Shown one piece after another: positions 1 to 7,255 of a stretch of DNA of 14,422 nt. Within the stretch, counting starts at the first letter, position 1; the number at the start of each line of letters is the position of its first letter. The notes beneath the pieces are model-generated. The model had not been told where the DNA came from, did no database searches, and saw nothing but the letters and a program-made list of their open reading frames with translations. This stretch comes from JAVKSL01 sp039583695 (GTDB taxonomy: Bacteria; Actinomycetota; Acidimicrobiia; Acidimicrobiales; JAJPHD01), in contig JAVKSL010000069.1 in NCBI GenBank assembly GCA_039583695.1, positions 1-14,422 on the forward strand. The letters run 5' to 3'. Both the position numbers and the translations under genes were made by a program.

Positions 1-9
1 CGGGCGGGC

Positions 10-1665
10 TCACGACGCCATGGCAGCGCCGGAGGCCATCCGCTGCGCCAGTCTGGACGCCAGTGCCATGATGGTCAGCGCCGGGTTGGCCGAGCCCTGA
101 GTGGGGCACACGCTGCCGTCGCTGACAAACACGTTGGGAACACCCCACACCCGGTGATCGGCATCGACGACGCTGTTCGAAGGAGAGGTACCCATACGGG
201 AACCGCCCAAAAGGTGGGCAAAACGCCCTATGGTCAAGACGTCCTGGGCGCCCGCCGCTCCGAGCAGGTCCTTGATGACCTTGGCCGAATAGGCGATGTT
301 GGCCTTGTCGTTGTCGCTCAGGGTGTAGTCGAAGCGGGCCACCGGCAGTCCATAGGGATCCTTCTCGCCTGCCAACGTGACCCGGTTGCCGGCGTGCGGG
401 AGCAACTCGTTGAGCACACCGACGCAGCTCCAGTGGTTGTAGTCGCGCATGTACTCGCGCAGCGCCGGGCCCCAGTGCCCGTCGGCCAGCACGTGCTCGG
501 CCCAGCCGATCGGCTGGGGGGAAACGGTCTGGATCGAGAAGCCACGGGCGAAGCCCCTGGAAGCATCGGTCTCGTAGAAGTCCTCGGAAGAGACCTCGGG
601 CGGTGGCGCCTTGTACATCCGCAGCTCGGTCGGGAAGCGCCCCGCACTCTGGGTGGCGCCCTGCACCATCATGTAACGCCCGACCTGGTCGTCGTTGTTG
701 CCCAGCCCATTCGGGAAACGAGCGGAGGTGGAGTGCAGCAACAGCCGGGGCGTCTCGATGGAGTAGCCAGCGACAGCAACTACGGCCGCCCGCTGCATCC
801 GCTCGACCTGGTCCCCCTCGCGGATGTAAGTGACGCCCCTGGCCGCACCCGAAGGGCCCAGCTCCACCCTCGCCGCCATGCAAGCGGCACGGATCTCGAC
901 ATTGTGGGCCAGGGCGTCAGGCAGGTGGGTGACATACGGACTGGCCTTGGCGTTGACCTTGCAGCCCTGCAGGCACCAGCCGCGATAGATGCAGTGCGGG
1001 CGGTTCCCGAAGGTTCCGTTCACGATCCCGACAGGGCCCACCCGCATCTTGATCCCCTGCGCGATGGCTCCGCGCCACAGCACCGACGCCGCCTCCGAGA
1101 TCGGGTGCGGAGAGAAAGGATAGGTGTGGGGATCCCCCCAGGGCCAATCCTGCCCGGCGACCGGCAGCTCACGCTCGATCGTCTCGTAGTGAACCCGTAG
1201 GTCCTCGTAGTCGATCGGCCAGTCGGCACCCACCCCATCCGCAGAGAATGTCTTGAAGTCGGAAGGATGGAAACGCGGGCAGTACCCCGCATAGTGCACC
1301 ATCGAGCCGCCCACGCCCCGACCGGAGTTGTTCTTGCCGCACTCGATCGGGTCGGCGCCGCCGATGATGCGGCGTTGGGTCCAGTACAGCTCGTGGCTGC
1401 CGGCCTCGTCGGACACCCAGTCCTCGTCGGGGTGCCAGAACGGGCCCGCCTCGATGATCACCACCCGCCAACCGGCTCGGGCCAGGCGCTGCGCCAGCAC
1501 CGACCCCCCTGCGCCAGCACCGACGATGCAGATGTCCACCTCGTCGGAGTCGTCGTAGCGACACATCGTGTCCTCGCCGGGCAGGTCGCGCCGATGCACG
1601 TCCAGGAGGAATCGGGAGTCGTTGTCCTTCGGCCCCACCGCCCCCTTGAGCAGGTTGCGCCTCAC
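10..1665 (-). CDS. GMC-family FAD-dependent dehydrogenase, catalytic subunit (gluconate/glucose dehydrogenase-like)
   Basis: Predicted flavoprotein that oxidises an alcohol or sugar group and passes electrons on, paired with the subunit-3-like protein encoded just upstream. From a GTG at 1665 it is 551 residues, normal for the family. The FAD-binding GAGAGG motif is at residues 49-54 and a second FAD motif, GRGVGGSMVHYAG, at 115-127. The GMC active-site pair appears as H484 (HLLGGSRMG) and N527 (GSANPALT). C225, C231 and C235 form C-x5-C-x3-C, the spacing of the 3Fe-4S ligands known from bacterial FAD-glucose dehydrogenase. The GTG overlaps the upstream stop (GTGA) and has GGAG 8 nt before it, so I prefer it to the ATG at 1566, which would remove a charged N-terminal stretch typical of this subgroup. 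No Tat or Sec signal is visible. Substrate unknown. The stop lies 9 bases from the window edge. Confidence 0.9.
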   Translation of the reverse strand: MRRNLLKGAVGPKDNDSRFLLDVHRRDLPGEDTMCRYDDSDEVDICIVGAGAGGSVLAQRLARAGWRVVIIEAGPFWHPDEDWVSDEAGSHELYWTQRRIIGGADPIECGKNNSGRGVGGSMVHYAGYCPRFHPSDFKTFSADGVGADWPIDYEDLRVHYETIERELPVAGQDWPWGDPHTYPFSPHPISEAASVLWRGAIAQGIKMRVGPVGIVNGTFGNRPHCIYRGWCLQGCKVNAKASPYVTHLPDALAHNVEIRAACMAARVELGPSGAARGVTYIREGDQVERMQRAAVVAVAGYSIETPRLLLHSTSARFPNGLGNNDDQVGRYMMVQGATQSAGRFPTELRMYKAPPPEVSSEDFYETDASRGFARGFSIQTVSPQPIGWAEHVLADGHWGPALREYMRDYNHWSCVGVLNELLPHAGNRVTLAGEKDPYGLPVARFDYTLSDNDKANIAYSAKVIKDLLGAAGAQDVLTIGRFAHLLGGSRMGTSPSNSVVDADHRVWGVPNVFVSDGSVCPTQGSANPALTIMALASRLAQRMASGAAMAS

Positions 1666-2399
1666 CCGTCGAGCTCCGGGGCCATCCGGACAGGATCCTC
1701 CGAAGTGGCGCCAGGGCGCTCGAACGGCTCCAGCGTCGAGAGCGGTCCGAGGCGCATGTAGCCCCGCGGATACGCCGGGCCGCCAAAGCCGATCTCGTTC
1801 CAGGCCCAGGGATGCGAGTAGAAAGCAGCCAGGGCCATGCGCATGCACACCGCCCAGGCACGCTTGACGTTGAGCCGATCCCAGGCCCCACCGGTCGGCT
1901 GGTGCTTGGCGAGCTCCCCCACGAGAGCGATCTGAGCCTGCGGGTCGAGCGCGGCGAAGCTGGGCCGGCCGTAGCGGGCCTCCGCCACCTCGTCCAGGCC
2001 GGCCAGCACCAGATGCCAGGTCTCGCGGTCGTCGGGCATGTCGGCGTACTGGTAGCCGTCCAGGCGCCCGGCCGCCAGCTTGTGGTCGATCATCTCGGGG
2101 ACCGGGACCCGGGGCTCGGCGTCCTGGGCCAGGGCAACGTCACAAAAGGCACGTAGCGTGGGGACTTCGGCGGGGGCGAAGAAGTGAAAGTGGGCATCCA
2201 GGTGGAGGCGCGCCATCACTACATTTTTCGTAGCCTCGTCCCAGGTGTCGACCGACTCGAGCACGTCGTAGTCGGGGTAGCGCCCGATCATCTGCGGGGT
2301 CGTGCCGGCTCGCTGGCGGGGCAGCCAGGACGGCTGGGGCGGCGCCTTGCCGGGACGCAGGTTGGGCAGGTGAGCCGGCTTGGACAGGTCCCGCGCCAC
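1662..2399 (-). CDS. Gluconate 2-dehydrogenase subunit 3 family protein
   Basis: Small subunit of a GMC-type dehydrogenase complex. In known members it binds the flavoprotein, stabilises it and helps export it. This one is 245 residues with the characteristic C-terminal signature FYSHPWAWNEIGFGGPAYPR (193-212). Family small subunits usually carry a twin-arginine leader; here the N-terminus is Pro- and Arg-rich with no RRxF motif and no hydrophobic segment, so export by Tat is not supported. It starts with GTG directly after the TGA of the membrane-protein gene, with a strong GGAGG ribosome site inside the end of that gene. Its own stop overlaps the start of the GMC gene (GTGA). The juxtaposition strongly implies a complex with the GMC subunit; the partner and signature make the family assignment secure, not the substrate. 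Confidence 0.88.
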   Translation of the reverse strand: MARDLSKPAHLPNLRPGKAPPQPSWLPRQRAGTTPQMIGRYPDYDVLESVDTWDEATKNVVMARLHLDAHFHFFAPAEVPTLRAFCDVALAQDAEPRVPVPEMIDHKLAAGRLDGYQYADMPDDRETWHLVLAGLDEVAEARYGRPSFAALDPQAQIALVGELAKHQPTGGAWDRLNVKRAWAVCMRMALAAFYSHPWAWNEIGFGGPAYPRGYMRLGPLSTLEPFERPGATSEDPVRMAPELDG

Positions 2400-2876
2400 T
2401 CAGTCCTCCCTCCGGAGCAGCGCGGCCAGCAGGCCCATTCCCCCTACCAGGGTCATGAGGCCCGGCGCCGAGATTGGCGGCCCCATCGGCACGTTGTACG
2501 AGGCCAGCTTGAACCCGCCAGGTTTGCGGGCCACACCCCGGACGTGTAGGTACTCACCCACCATGCCATTGAGGGTGTAGATGGCCGCGGTGACCGGGAG
2601 GGCCGTCTTGGCCCAGCGCTTGGAGAAGACCCCGGCGACGCCAGCCACCACGATCGGCGGTGTCACGACGATCGGGCTCCACATCATCTTGTTGCCGAAG
2701 CTGGCCTTGTAGTGCTCGATGTAGATCTCGCTCGTCGTCACCAGCGCGGCGATGGCGGTGAGGCCGGACAGGGATCGCTCGAAGCGACCGTGGGCCACCT
2801 CGGCGAAGACCCGGTCAATGAGGTGGGCGGTGCCGTGGGTCTCGGCGTGGGTGAGCGCTGTTCCTCGTCTGGGCAC
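2400..2876 (-). CDS. Small four-helix membrane protein of the dehydrogenase operon
   Basis: 158-residue protein I do not recognise as a named family. A soluble N-terminus with several His (10, 14, 18, 29) is followed by about four hydrophobic segments near residues 36-52, 67-84, 91-108 and 134-154. Polar residues lie near the membrane, including EIYIEHYKASFGNKMMW (50-66). The GTG start is 2 nt after the stop of the thiamine-pyrophosphate enzyme gene, with AAGAAGG upstream, and its stop abuts the start of the subunit-3 gene, so the four genes are very likely co-transcribed and translationally coupled. No c-type heme motif (CxxCH) is present. Inference: it may anchor the dehydrogenase, or the PoxB-like enzyme, to the membrane or pass electrons to quinone. 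An unrelated membrane role cannot be excluded. Confidence 0.75.
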   Translation of the reverse strand: MPRRGTALTHAETHGTAHLIDRVFAEVAHGRFERSLSGLTAIAALVTTSEIYIEHYKASFGNKMMWSPIVVTPPIVVAGVAGVFSKRWAKTALPVTAAIYTLNGMVGEYLHVRGVARKPGGFKLASYNVPMGPPISAPGLMTLVGGMGLLAALLRRED

Positions 2877-2878
2877 GA

Positions 2879-4675
2879 TCAGGCCTTCTTGTGGAAGATC
2901 TCTCGGAACATCTCCCGGACGCCTTCCCTGGCCCCGGCTATCCCCTCGGAAGGGTCGGCCAGCACAGATTCTGTGAGCGCCTTGGCCTGGGCGAAGGTCA
3001 CATGTGGAGGAATCGGGGGCTCGTCAGGTGAGCTCAGCGCATCGACGATCACCGGCCGGTCCGCAGCGAAGGCCTCGGCGAAGGCGTCCTCGATCTCGGA
3101 GGACTTGGTGATCCTGATGCCTCTCAGGCCGATCAGGTCGGCCCAGTCGGCGTAGGACACGTAGGGAATCGACTGGGAGGCGTCGAAACGGGGGTCGCCC
3201 TCCATCGCCCGCTGCTCCCAGGTCACCTGATTGAGGTCCTCGTTGTTCAGCACCAGCACGACATAGCGCGGGTCGGTCCAGGTCTTGTAGTACTTGGCGG
3301 CGGTCAGCATCTCAGCCATACCACCCATCTGCATGGCCCCGTCGCCGACCATCGCCACAGCCACCCGGTCGGAGAAGGCGAACTTGGCTGCCATGCCGTA
3401 GGGGACGCCGGGGACCATGGTGGCCAGGTTGCCTGACAGCGAGGCCTTCATGCCCCTCCGGATCTTGATGTGGCGGGCGTACCAGTCCGCCGAGGTACCC
3501 GAGTCCGAGGACAGGATGGCGTTGTCGGGAAGGTGGCGGCTCAGCGAGGAGAACAGGCACTGGGGACGGACCCGGCCGTTCAGGTCGGACGGCTCGGCCC
3601 GTGCCTCCATCTCGGCCCACCAGTCCTTGACATTCTCGACGATCTTGTCCTGCCAGGCACGGTCGGCCTTGCGGTGCAGCAGTCCCAACAGCTCGGACAG
3701 GGTGTCCGCCGAGTCGCCGACCAGCGCCAGGTCCATGGGGTAGCGGATCGAGAGCATCCTCGGCTCGATGTCGATCTGGACCGCCTTGGCCTGGCCGGTG
3801 CTGGGCAGGAACTCCGAGTACGGGAACGACGAGCCCACCATGAGGAGCGTGTCCGCGCCGGCCATCATGTCCCAGGAGGGCTTGGTTCCGAGCAACCCGA
3901 TGCTGCCGGTGCAGTAGGGGACATCGTCGGGAACCGACGCCTTTCCGAGAAGCGCCTTGGCCACCCCGGCGCCGAGGACATCCGCCACAGCCAGGACCTC
4001 GTCGGTAGCGTTCATCGCCCCCGCCCCCACCAGCATGGCCACCTTTCTCCCGGCATTCAAGATGTCGGCGGCGGCCTGCAGCTGTTCCTTGGAGGGAATG
4101 GTCCGGGGCCTCCACCAGCCGATCCCGGTGTGGACCGTGTGGGTCGCCTTGGGCTGCTCGGGCACAGCCGGCATGTCCTGCACATCGGCGGGGACGATCA
4201 CGCAGGTGACGGTGCGCTCGGCCTTGGCGATGCGGAAGGCCCGGTCCACGATGTGGCGGATCGAGGACGGGGTGTTGACCTGCTGGCACCACGAGGAAGC
4301 CACGTCGGAGTACAGCTGGAGGAGATTCACCTCTTGTTGGAAGTCGCCGCCGATCGCCCGCACGAAGGTCTGGCCCACGATCGCCACCACCGGCTGGTGA
4401 TCGAGCTTGGCGTCGTACAAGCCGTTCAGCAAGTGGATGGCGCCGGGTCCGGAGGTGGCCATGCAGACCCCAACCTCGCCGGTGTACTTGGCGTGCCCGC
4501 AAGCCATGAAGCTGGCCATCTCCTCGTGGCGGGTCTGGATGAAGCGGAGCCTGTCCTGGTGGCGGTTCAGAGACCCCAGGATTCCGTTGATCCCATCACC
4601 CGGAAAGCCGTAGATGGTGTCGACCCCCCACTCGATCAGCCGATCACAGAGATTGTCGGCGGCGGTCATTGCCAT
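2879..4675 (-). CDS. Thiamine-pyrophosphate-dependent enzyme, pyruvate oxidase (PoxB)/acetolactate synthase type
   Basis: 598 residues with the three-domain layout of this superfamily: pyrimidine-binding N-domain (about 1-180), central domain (about 195-335) and pyrophosphate-binding C-domain (about 370-550). The catalytic Glu is E51 in RHEEMASF. The diphosphate/Mg motif runs from GDG (444-446) to NN (477-478). DFQQEVNLLQLY (111-122) resembles the same region of E. coli PoxB (GYFQETHPQELF), which favours a pyruvate:quinone oxidoreductase-like enzyme over a biosynthetic acetolactate synthase, and no regulatory small subunit follows. The C-terminus (581-598) is a charged, amphipathic stretch with Phe/Met/Ile, reminiscent of the lipid-binding tail of PoxB. 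The ATG at 4675 has GAGGAG upstream; a second ATG two codons later is also possible. It is first in a leftward four-gene operon. Substrate (pyruvate or another 2-keto acid) is not determined by the sequence. Confidence 0.88.
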   Translation of the reverse strand: MAMTAADNLCDRLIEWGVDTIYGFPGDGINGILGSLNRHQDRLRFIQTRHEEMASFMACGHAKYTGEVGVCMATSGPGAIHLLNGLYDAKLDHQPVVAIVGQTFVRAIGGDFQQEVNLLQLYSDVASSWCQQVNTPSSIRHIVDRAFRIAKAERTVTCVIVPADVQDMPAVPEQPKATHTVHTGIGWWRPRTIPSKEQLQAAADILNAGRKVAMLVGAGAMNATDEVLAVADVLGAGVAKALLGKASVPDDVPYCTGSIGLLGTKPSWDMMAGADTLLMVGSSFPYSEFLPSTGQAKAVQIDIEPRMLSIRYPMDLALVGDSADTLSELLGLLHRKADRAWQDKIVENVKDWWAEMEARAEPSDLNGRVRPQCLFSSLSRHLPDNAILSSDSGTSADWYARHIKIRRGMKASLSGNLATMVPGVPYGMAAKFAFSDRVAVAMVGDGAMQMGGMAEMLTAAKYYKTWTDPRYVVLVLNNEDLNQVTWEQRAMEGDPRFDASQSIPYVSYADWADLIGLRGIRITKSSEIEDAFAEAFAADRPVIVDALSSPDEPPIPPHVTFAQAKALTESVLADPSEGIAGAREGVREMFREIFHKKA

Positions 4676-4806
4676 AGGGCTCTCCTCTTCTCGTTCCCTG
4701 CTCGTGTGTCTCTGGATAACCAGGATGGGCGGTTTCCAAACACGGCGACGGGGTAGGGCTGGAAGAAGCCCGACCGCCGGGCCTCGATGCGAGAGCGAGA
4801 TCGCCC
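4676..4806. promoter_or_regulatory. Divergent promoter region between the TPP-enzyme operon and the enolase-superfamily gene
   Basis: These 131 bases separate two divergent starts and must hold both promoters. Two short dyads are visible: CTGG-ATAA-CCAG at 4712-4723 and GTTT-CC-AAAC at 4732-4741. A weak leftward -35/-10 pair could lie over them (TTTGGA and TATCCA, 16 nt apart), but neither hexamer is close to consensus. A small GGGCT/AGCCC hairpin lies at 4756-4771. An operator for a sugar-responsive regulator here is plausible, but no regulator gene is in the window. Confidence 0.4.
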
Positions 4807-5901
4807 ATGCCCCAGGTAGACACCTTGCAGGTCAGCGTGTACAAGGTCCCCACTTTCGAGCCTGAGTCCGACGGGACCCTGACCTGGGACGCAACCACGG
4901 TTGTCGCCGTCGAAGCACATGCAGGGGGCATGGTCGGCCTGGGGTGGTCCTACGCCACCGGAGCCTGCGCCACCCTCATCCACGACGTCCTGGCCGGTGC
5001 GGTCGTGGGACTTGATGCGATGGATGTGGGTCGCTGCTGGTCGGCCATGGTGCGCTCGATCCGCAACATCGGCCGTCCGGGCGTGTCATCGATGGCCATC
5101 GCCGCGGTGGACATCGCCCTGTGGGACCTGAAGGCCCGCCTTCTCGACGTGGCCCTGGTCAGCCTCCTCGGCCAGGTGCACGACAGGGCGGCGATCTACG
5201 GCAGCGGCGGGTTCACCTCGCTGAGCGACGACCAGCTGGCCGAGCAGCTCGGATGCTGGGTCCACGAACGCCACATTCCCCGGGTGAAGATGAAGGTTGG
5301 CCAGGACTGGGGAGACAGTCCGGACCGGGACATGGATCGGGCCATGGTGGCCCGGGAGGTCATCGGCGACGATGCGGAGCTGTTCGTGGACGCGAACGGT
5401 GGGTACTCCACCGCCCAGGCGATCCGCATGGCCGGGGCCTACGCCGACCTCGGTGTCACCTGGTTCGAGGAGCCGGTGTCGTCCGATCACCTCGCCGGCC
5501 TGGCCGAGGTCCGCTCACAGACCGCCCTCGACGTGACTGCGGGGGAGTACGGCTACGACGTGTTCTATTTCCAGGCGATGTGTGCCGCCGGCGCGGTGGA
5601 TTGCCTGCAGGCCGACGTCACCCGCTGCGCCGGGATCACCGAGTGGATGCGGGTCGCGGCCCTGGCCGAGGCCCACGGCCTGCAGGTCTCCGCTCACTGC
5701 GCCCCGTCGCTGCACCTGCATCCGGCGTGCGCGACACCGAACATCCGCCACCTCGAGTACTTCGCCGATCACATCCGCCTGGAGCGGATGGTCTTCGACG
5801 GGGTGATCGACCCGGTGGACGGCGCGCTCCGTCCCGACCTTTCACGCCCAGGCCTGGGCATCGAGCTCAAGAGGGCCGATGCGGCGCAGTTCCTCGTCTG
5901 A
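4807..5901 (+). CDS. Mandelate racemase/muconate lactonizing enzyme family protein (enolase superfamily), probable sugar-acid dehydratase
   Basis: 364-residue enzyme with the N-terminal capping domain (about 1-125) and C-terminal barrel of the enolase superfamily, which abstracts a proton next to a carboxylate. All mandelate-racemase-type residues are present: K161-M-K163 base motif, metal ligands D195 (FVDANGG), E221 (WFEEP) and E247 (TAGEYG), the His-Asp dyad D270 (QADVTR) and H297 (SAHCAPS), and E317 in RHLEYF. D195 through E317 carry the same numbers as in Pseudomonas mandelate racemase. Acid-sugar dehydratases and racemases both use this set, so activity is not fixed; dehydration of an aldonic acid fits the adjacent sugar-oxidising genes, by inference. 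The ATG at 4807 has only a weak purine-rich GAGAGCGAG upstream. It is divergent from the TPP/GMC operon and stands alone. Confidence 0.88.
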   Translation: MPQVDTLQVSVYKVPTFEPESDGTLTWDATTVVAVEAHAGGMVGLGWSYATGACATLIHDVLAGAVVGLDAMDVGRCWSAMVRSIRNIGRPGVSSMAIAAVDIALWDLKARLLDVALVSLLGQVHDRAAIYGSGGFTSLSDDQLAEQLGCWVHERHIPRVKMKVGQDWGDSPDRDMDRAMVAREVIGDDAELFVDANGGYSTAQAIRMAGAYADLGVTWFEEPVSSDHLAGLAEVRSQTALDVTAGEYGYDVFYFQAMCAAGAVDCLQADVTRCAGITEWMRVAALAEAHGLQVSAHCAPSLHLHPACATPNIRHLEYFADHIRLERMVFDGVIDPVDGALRPDLSRPGLGIELKRADAAQFLV

Positions 5902-5906
5902 GGGCC

Positions 5907-5931
5907 TCGTCATGCGTAAAGCGCGTGACGA
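5907..5931. terminator. Hairpin between convergent genes, probable bidirectional terminator
   Basis: A 10-bp stem (TCGTCATGCG with CGCGTGACGA, one G-T pair) closes a five-base loop six bases after the enolase-family stop and about 50 bases from the end of the opposing Thr-rich gene. The position suits a shared terminator. No clear T-run follows on either strand, so intrinsic termination is uncertain. Confidence 0.45.
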
Positions 5932-5981
5932 CATGCATCTGTGCCCAAGACGCTGCCCCATCGAGGTGGTCGACTGACTCG

Positions 5982-6341
5982 CTAACCCCCCGAGGTGCCG
6001 GTCGTGGTCGTCGTCGTTTGCGCGGTGTTGGCTGCCGTCGTCGTGGTGCCCCGGAGGGCGGTCGTCGTGGTGCTCCGGAGGGCGGTCGTCGTGGTGGTCC
6101 GGAGGGCGGTCGTCGTGGTGCGGTGGGGGACGGTGGTGGTCGTCGTCCGGCGGGGGGCAGTCGCCGGCAACGCCGGGAAAGGATCGGCTCTGGTGGTCGT
6201 GGTCGTCGTGGTGGCCGTGGTGGCCGTGGTGGACACGGCGGGCGCCGGCGCAGAAGCCGGCTGCACTTCCAGGTACAACACGCCCACACCCGCGAACGCC
6301 ACCACCAAAGCCAGCGTCGATCGGCGAACCCGCCACCTCAT
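5982..6341 (-). CDS. Thr-rich membrane-anchored or secreted protein with 8-residue repeats
   Basis: 119-residue protein of unknown function. It has a basic N-terminus (MRWRVRR), one hydrophobic segment (about residues 8-25) ending in a possible ASA cleavage region, then a low-complexity Thr, Ala, Pro and Arg tail. The tail holds tandem 8-residue units of the form TTTTALRx and two longer Thr runs. The ATG at 6341 lies 1 nt after the TGA of the MscS gene, with GGAG in the end of that gene; an upstream ATG (6404) inside the MscS gene lacks this logic. Thr-rich extracytoplasmic tails are common in actinobacteria and often glycosylated, so an exported spacer or wall-associated protein is a reasonable guess. 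The reading frame is not a shadow of another gene, but function and even expression are unproven. Confidence 0.6.
   Translation of the reverse strand: MRWRVRRSTLALVVAFAGVGVLYLEVQPASAPAPAVSTTATTATTTTTTTRADPFPALPATAPRRTTTTTVPHRTTTTALRTTTTTALRSTTTTALRGTTTTAANTAQTTTTTTGTSGG
6037..6132. repeat. 24-bp tandem repeat, three close copies plus one diverged
   Basis: Copies start at 6037, 6061, 6085 and (diverged) 6109. Each begins GTCGTCGTGGTG and the first three end CCGGAGGGCG. The array is in frame inside the Thr-rich protein gene and encodes TTTTALRx on the minus strand. Copies differ at only two or three bases, suggesting recent expansion. Confidence 0.93.
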
Positions 6342-6342
6342 C

Positions 6343-7221
6343 TCAGGCTCCGGTGCTCGGCGGTTGTGCAAGCAGGGCTGCCGGCGGGGCGATGCCGGCG
6401 TCACGGAAGGCGGCGATCGCCCGACGGCGGATCTCGGCGCTCACCTCGCTCTGGCCGGTGGGAATGGTCCGGACCATGATCCGGAGCTGAAGGTACCCAA
6501 CCTTGATTGCCTCAATCCCGGTCACCTTGGGCGCGTCGAGCAGCAGCGGTGCCCAGCGCTCGTCGGTTGCCAGCTGCTCACCCACCATCTCCAGGAGCGC
6601 TGTCGCCTGGTCGAGGTCCTGGTCCAGCGACAACGGGATGTCGACGATTGCCCGCGCCCAACCCCGGGACAGGTTGGTGACCTGTGGTATCTGCCCGTTG
6701 GGGATGATCACCAGCTCGCCGGTCACCGTGCGCAAGCTGGTCGTCCGCAAGGTCACCTCCTCCACCGTCCCGGTCACCCCCGTGGTGGCGCCGACCTGGC
6801 CGATCCGCACCGAGTCCCCGAAGCCGTACTGGTGCTCAGCGAACAGGAACACACCTGCCAGCAGGTCCTGGACCACCCTCTGGGCGCCAAATCCGAGGCC
6901 CACGCCGATGACGGTGGCGGGCGCGACCAGGCTTGCCAGCGGCAGGTTGAACTTGACCAGGATGAGTATCCCGGCCACAAAGTAGATGATCGCCGTTAGG
7001 CCCCACTCGCTCGCCTGGATCACCAGGCGAAAGTGCTTGGACTGCTCGGAGGGGACCAACCCGGCGGCGACGGCGACCTTGACCCGCCGCTCGAGGCGAC
7101 TGGCGAGGACGATGGCCAGCCAATGAGCCAACCGCACAGCCAGGAGCGTGCCGATCACAATGAGCACGATCTGGAGCCCGGTGGTCCTCCCCCAGGCGAT
7201 GATCGGGTCGGAAGGGTTCAT
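6343..7221 (-). CDS. MscS-family mechanosensitive ion channel
   Basis: Small-conductance mechanosensitive channel that opens under membrane tension to release solutes during osmotic downshock. It has 292 residues, close to classic MscS length. Three hydrophobic helices are near 15-40, 73-93 and 96-127; the last is the pore helix, rich in Gly and Ala (VIGVGLGFGAQRVVQDLLAG, 104-123). The conserved beta-domain follows (GFGDSVRIG 133-141; GTVEEVTLRTTSLRT 151-165; IIPNG 172-176), then the C-terminal domain. The ATG at 7221 has only a weak ribosome site; the upstream gene ends 34 nt away. Its stop sits 1 nt before the Thr-rich gene, so those two are probably co-translated. The family assignment is secure; ion preference is not visible. 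Confidence 0.92.
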   Translation of the reverse strand: MNPSDPIIAWGRTTGLQIVLIVIGTLLAVRLAHWLAIVLASRLERRVKVAVAAGLVPSEQSKHFRLVIQASEWGLTAIIYFVAGILILVKFNLPLASLVAPATVIGVGLGFGAQRVVQDLLAGVFLFAEHQYGFGDSVRIGQVGATTGVTGTVEEVTLRTTSLRTVTGELVIIPNGQIPQVTNLSRGWARAIVDIPLSLDQDLDQATALLEMVGEQLATDERWAPLLLDAPKVTGIEAIKVGYLQLRIMVRTIPTGQSEVSAEIRRRAIAAFRDAGIAPPAALLAQPPSTGA

Positions 7222-7255
7222 GATCCGTGACCAGCCGGTTGTCGTTCGACCACCG

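Noticed and set aside
154..1200. A 348-codon open frame on the plus strand opposite the GMC gene
   Set aside because: Composition is Arg/Gly/Val-rich with no domain, and the minus-strand GMC protein carries clear family motifs. It is a shadow of GC-rich coding.
1490..1526. Direct repeat of GCGCCAGCACCGAC spaced 20 bp in the GMC gene
   Set aside because: It falls in two different reading frames within the conserved GAGAGGSVLAQRLA motif, so it is a coincidence of codon choice.
1666..1848. Longer N-terminus for the GMC gene starting at 1848
   Set aside because: It would lie inside the subunit-3 gene in another frame and adds non-family sequence; the GTG at 1665 with a GTGA overlap and GGAG site explains the start.
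3470..4756. A 428-codon open frame on the plus strand opposite the TPP-enzyme gene
   Set aside because: It is His/Gly/Val-rich without recognisable motifs and fully overlaps an unmistakable enzyme gene on the other strand.
5121..6479. A 452-codon Gly/Arg-rich open frame on the plus strand
   Set aside because: It is out of frame within the enolase-family gene and then reads the Thr-rich repeat array in the wrong sense; no protein-like features.
5995..6999. A Val-rich plus-strand frame that looks like membrane helices
   Set aside because: The Val runs are the complement of ACN threonine codons in the Thr-rich gene, and the rest overlaps the MscS gene.
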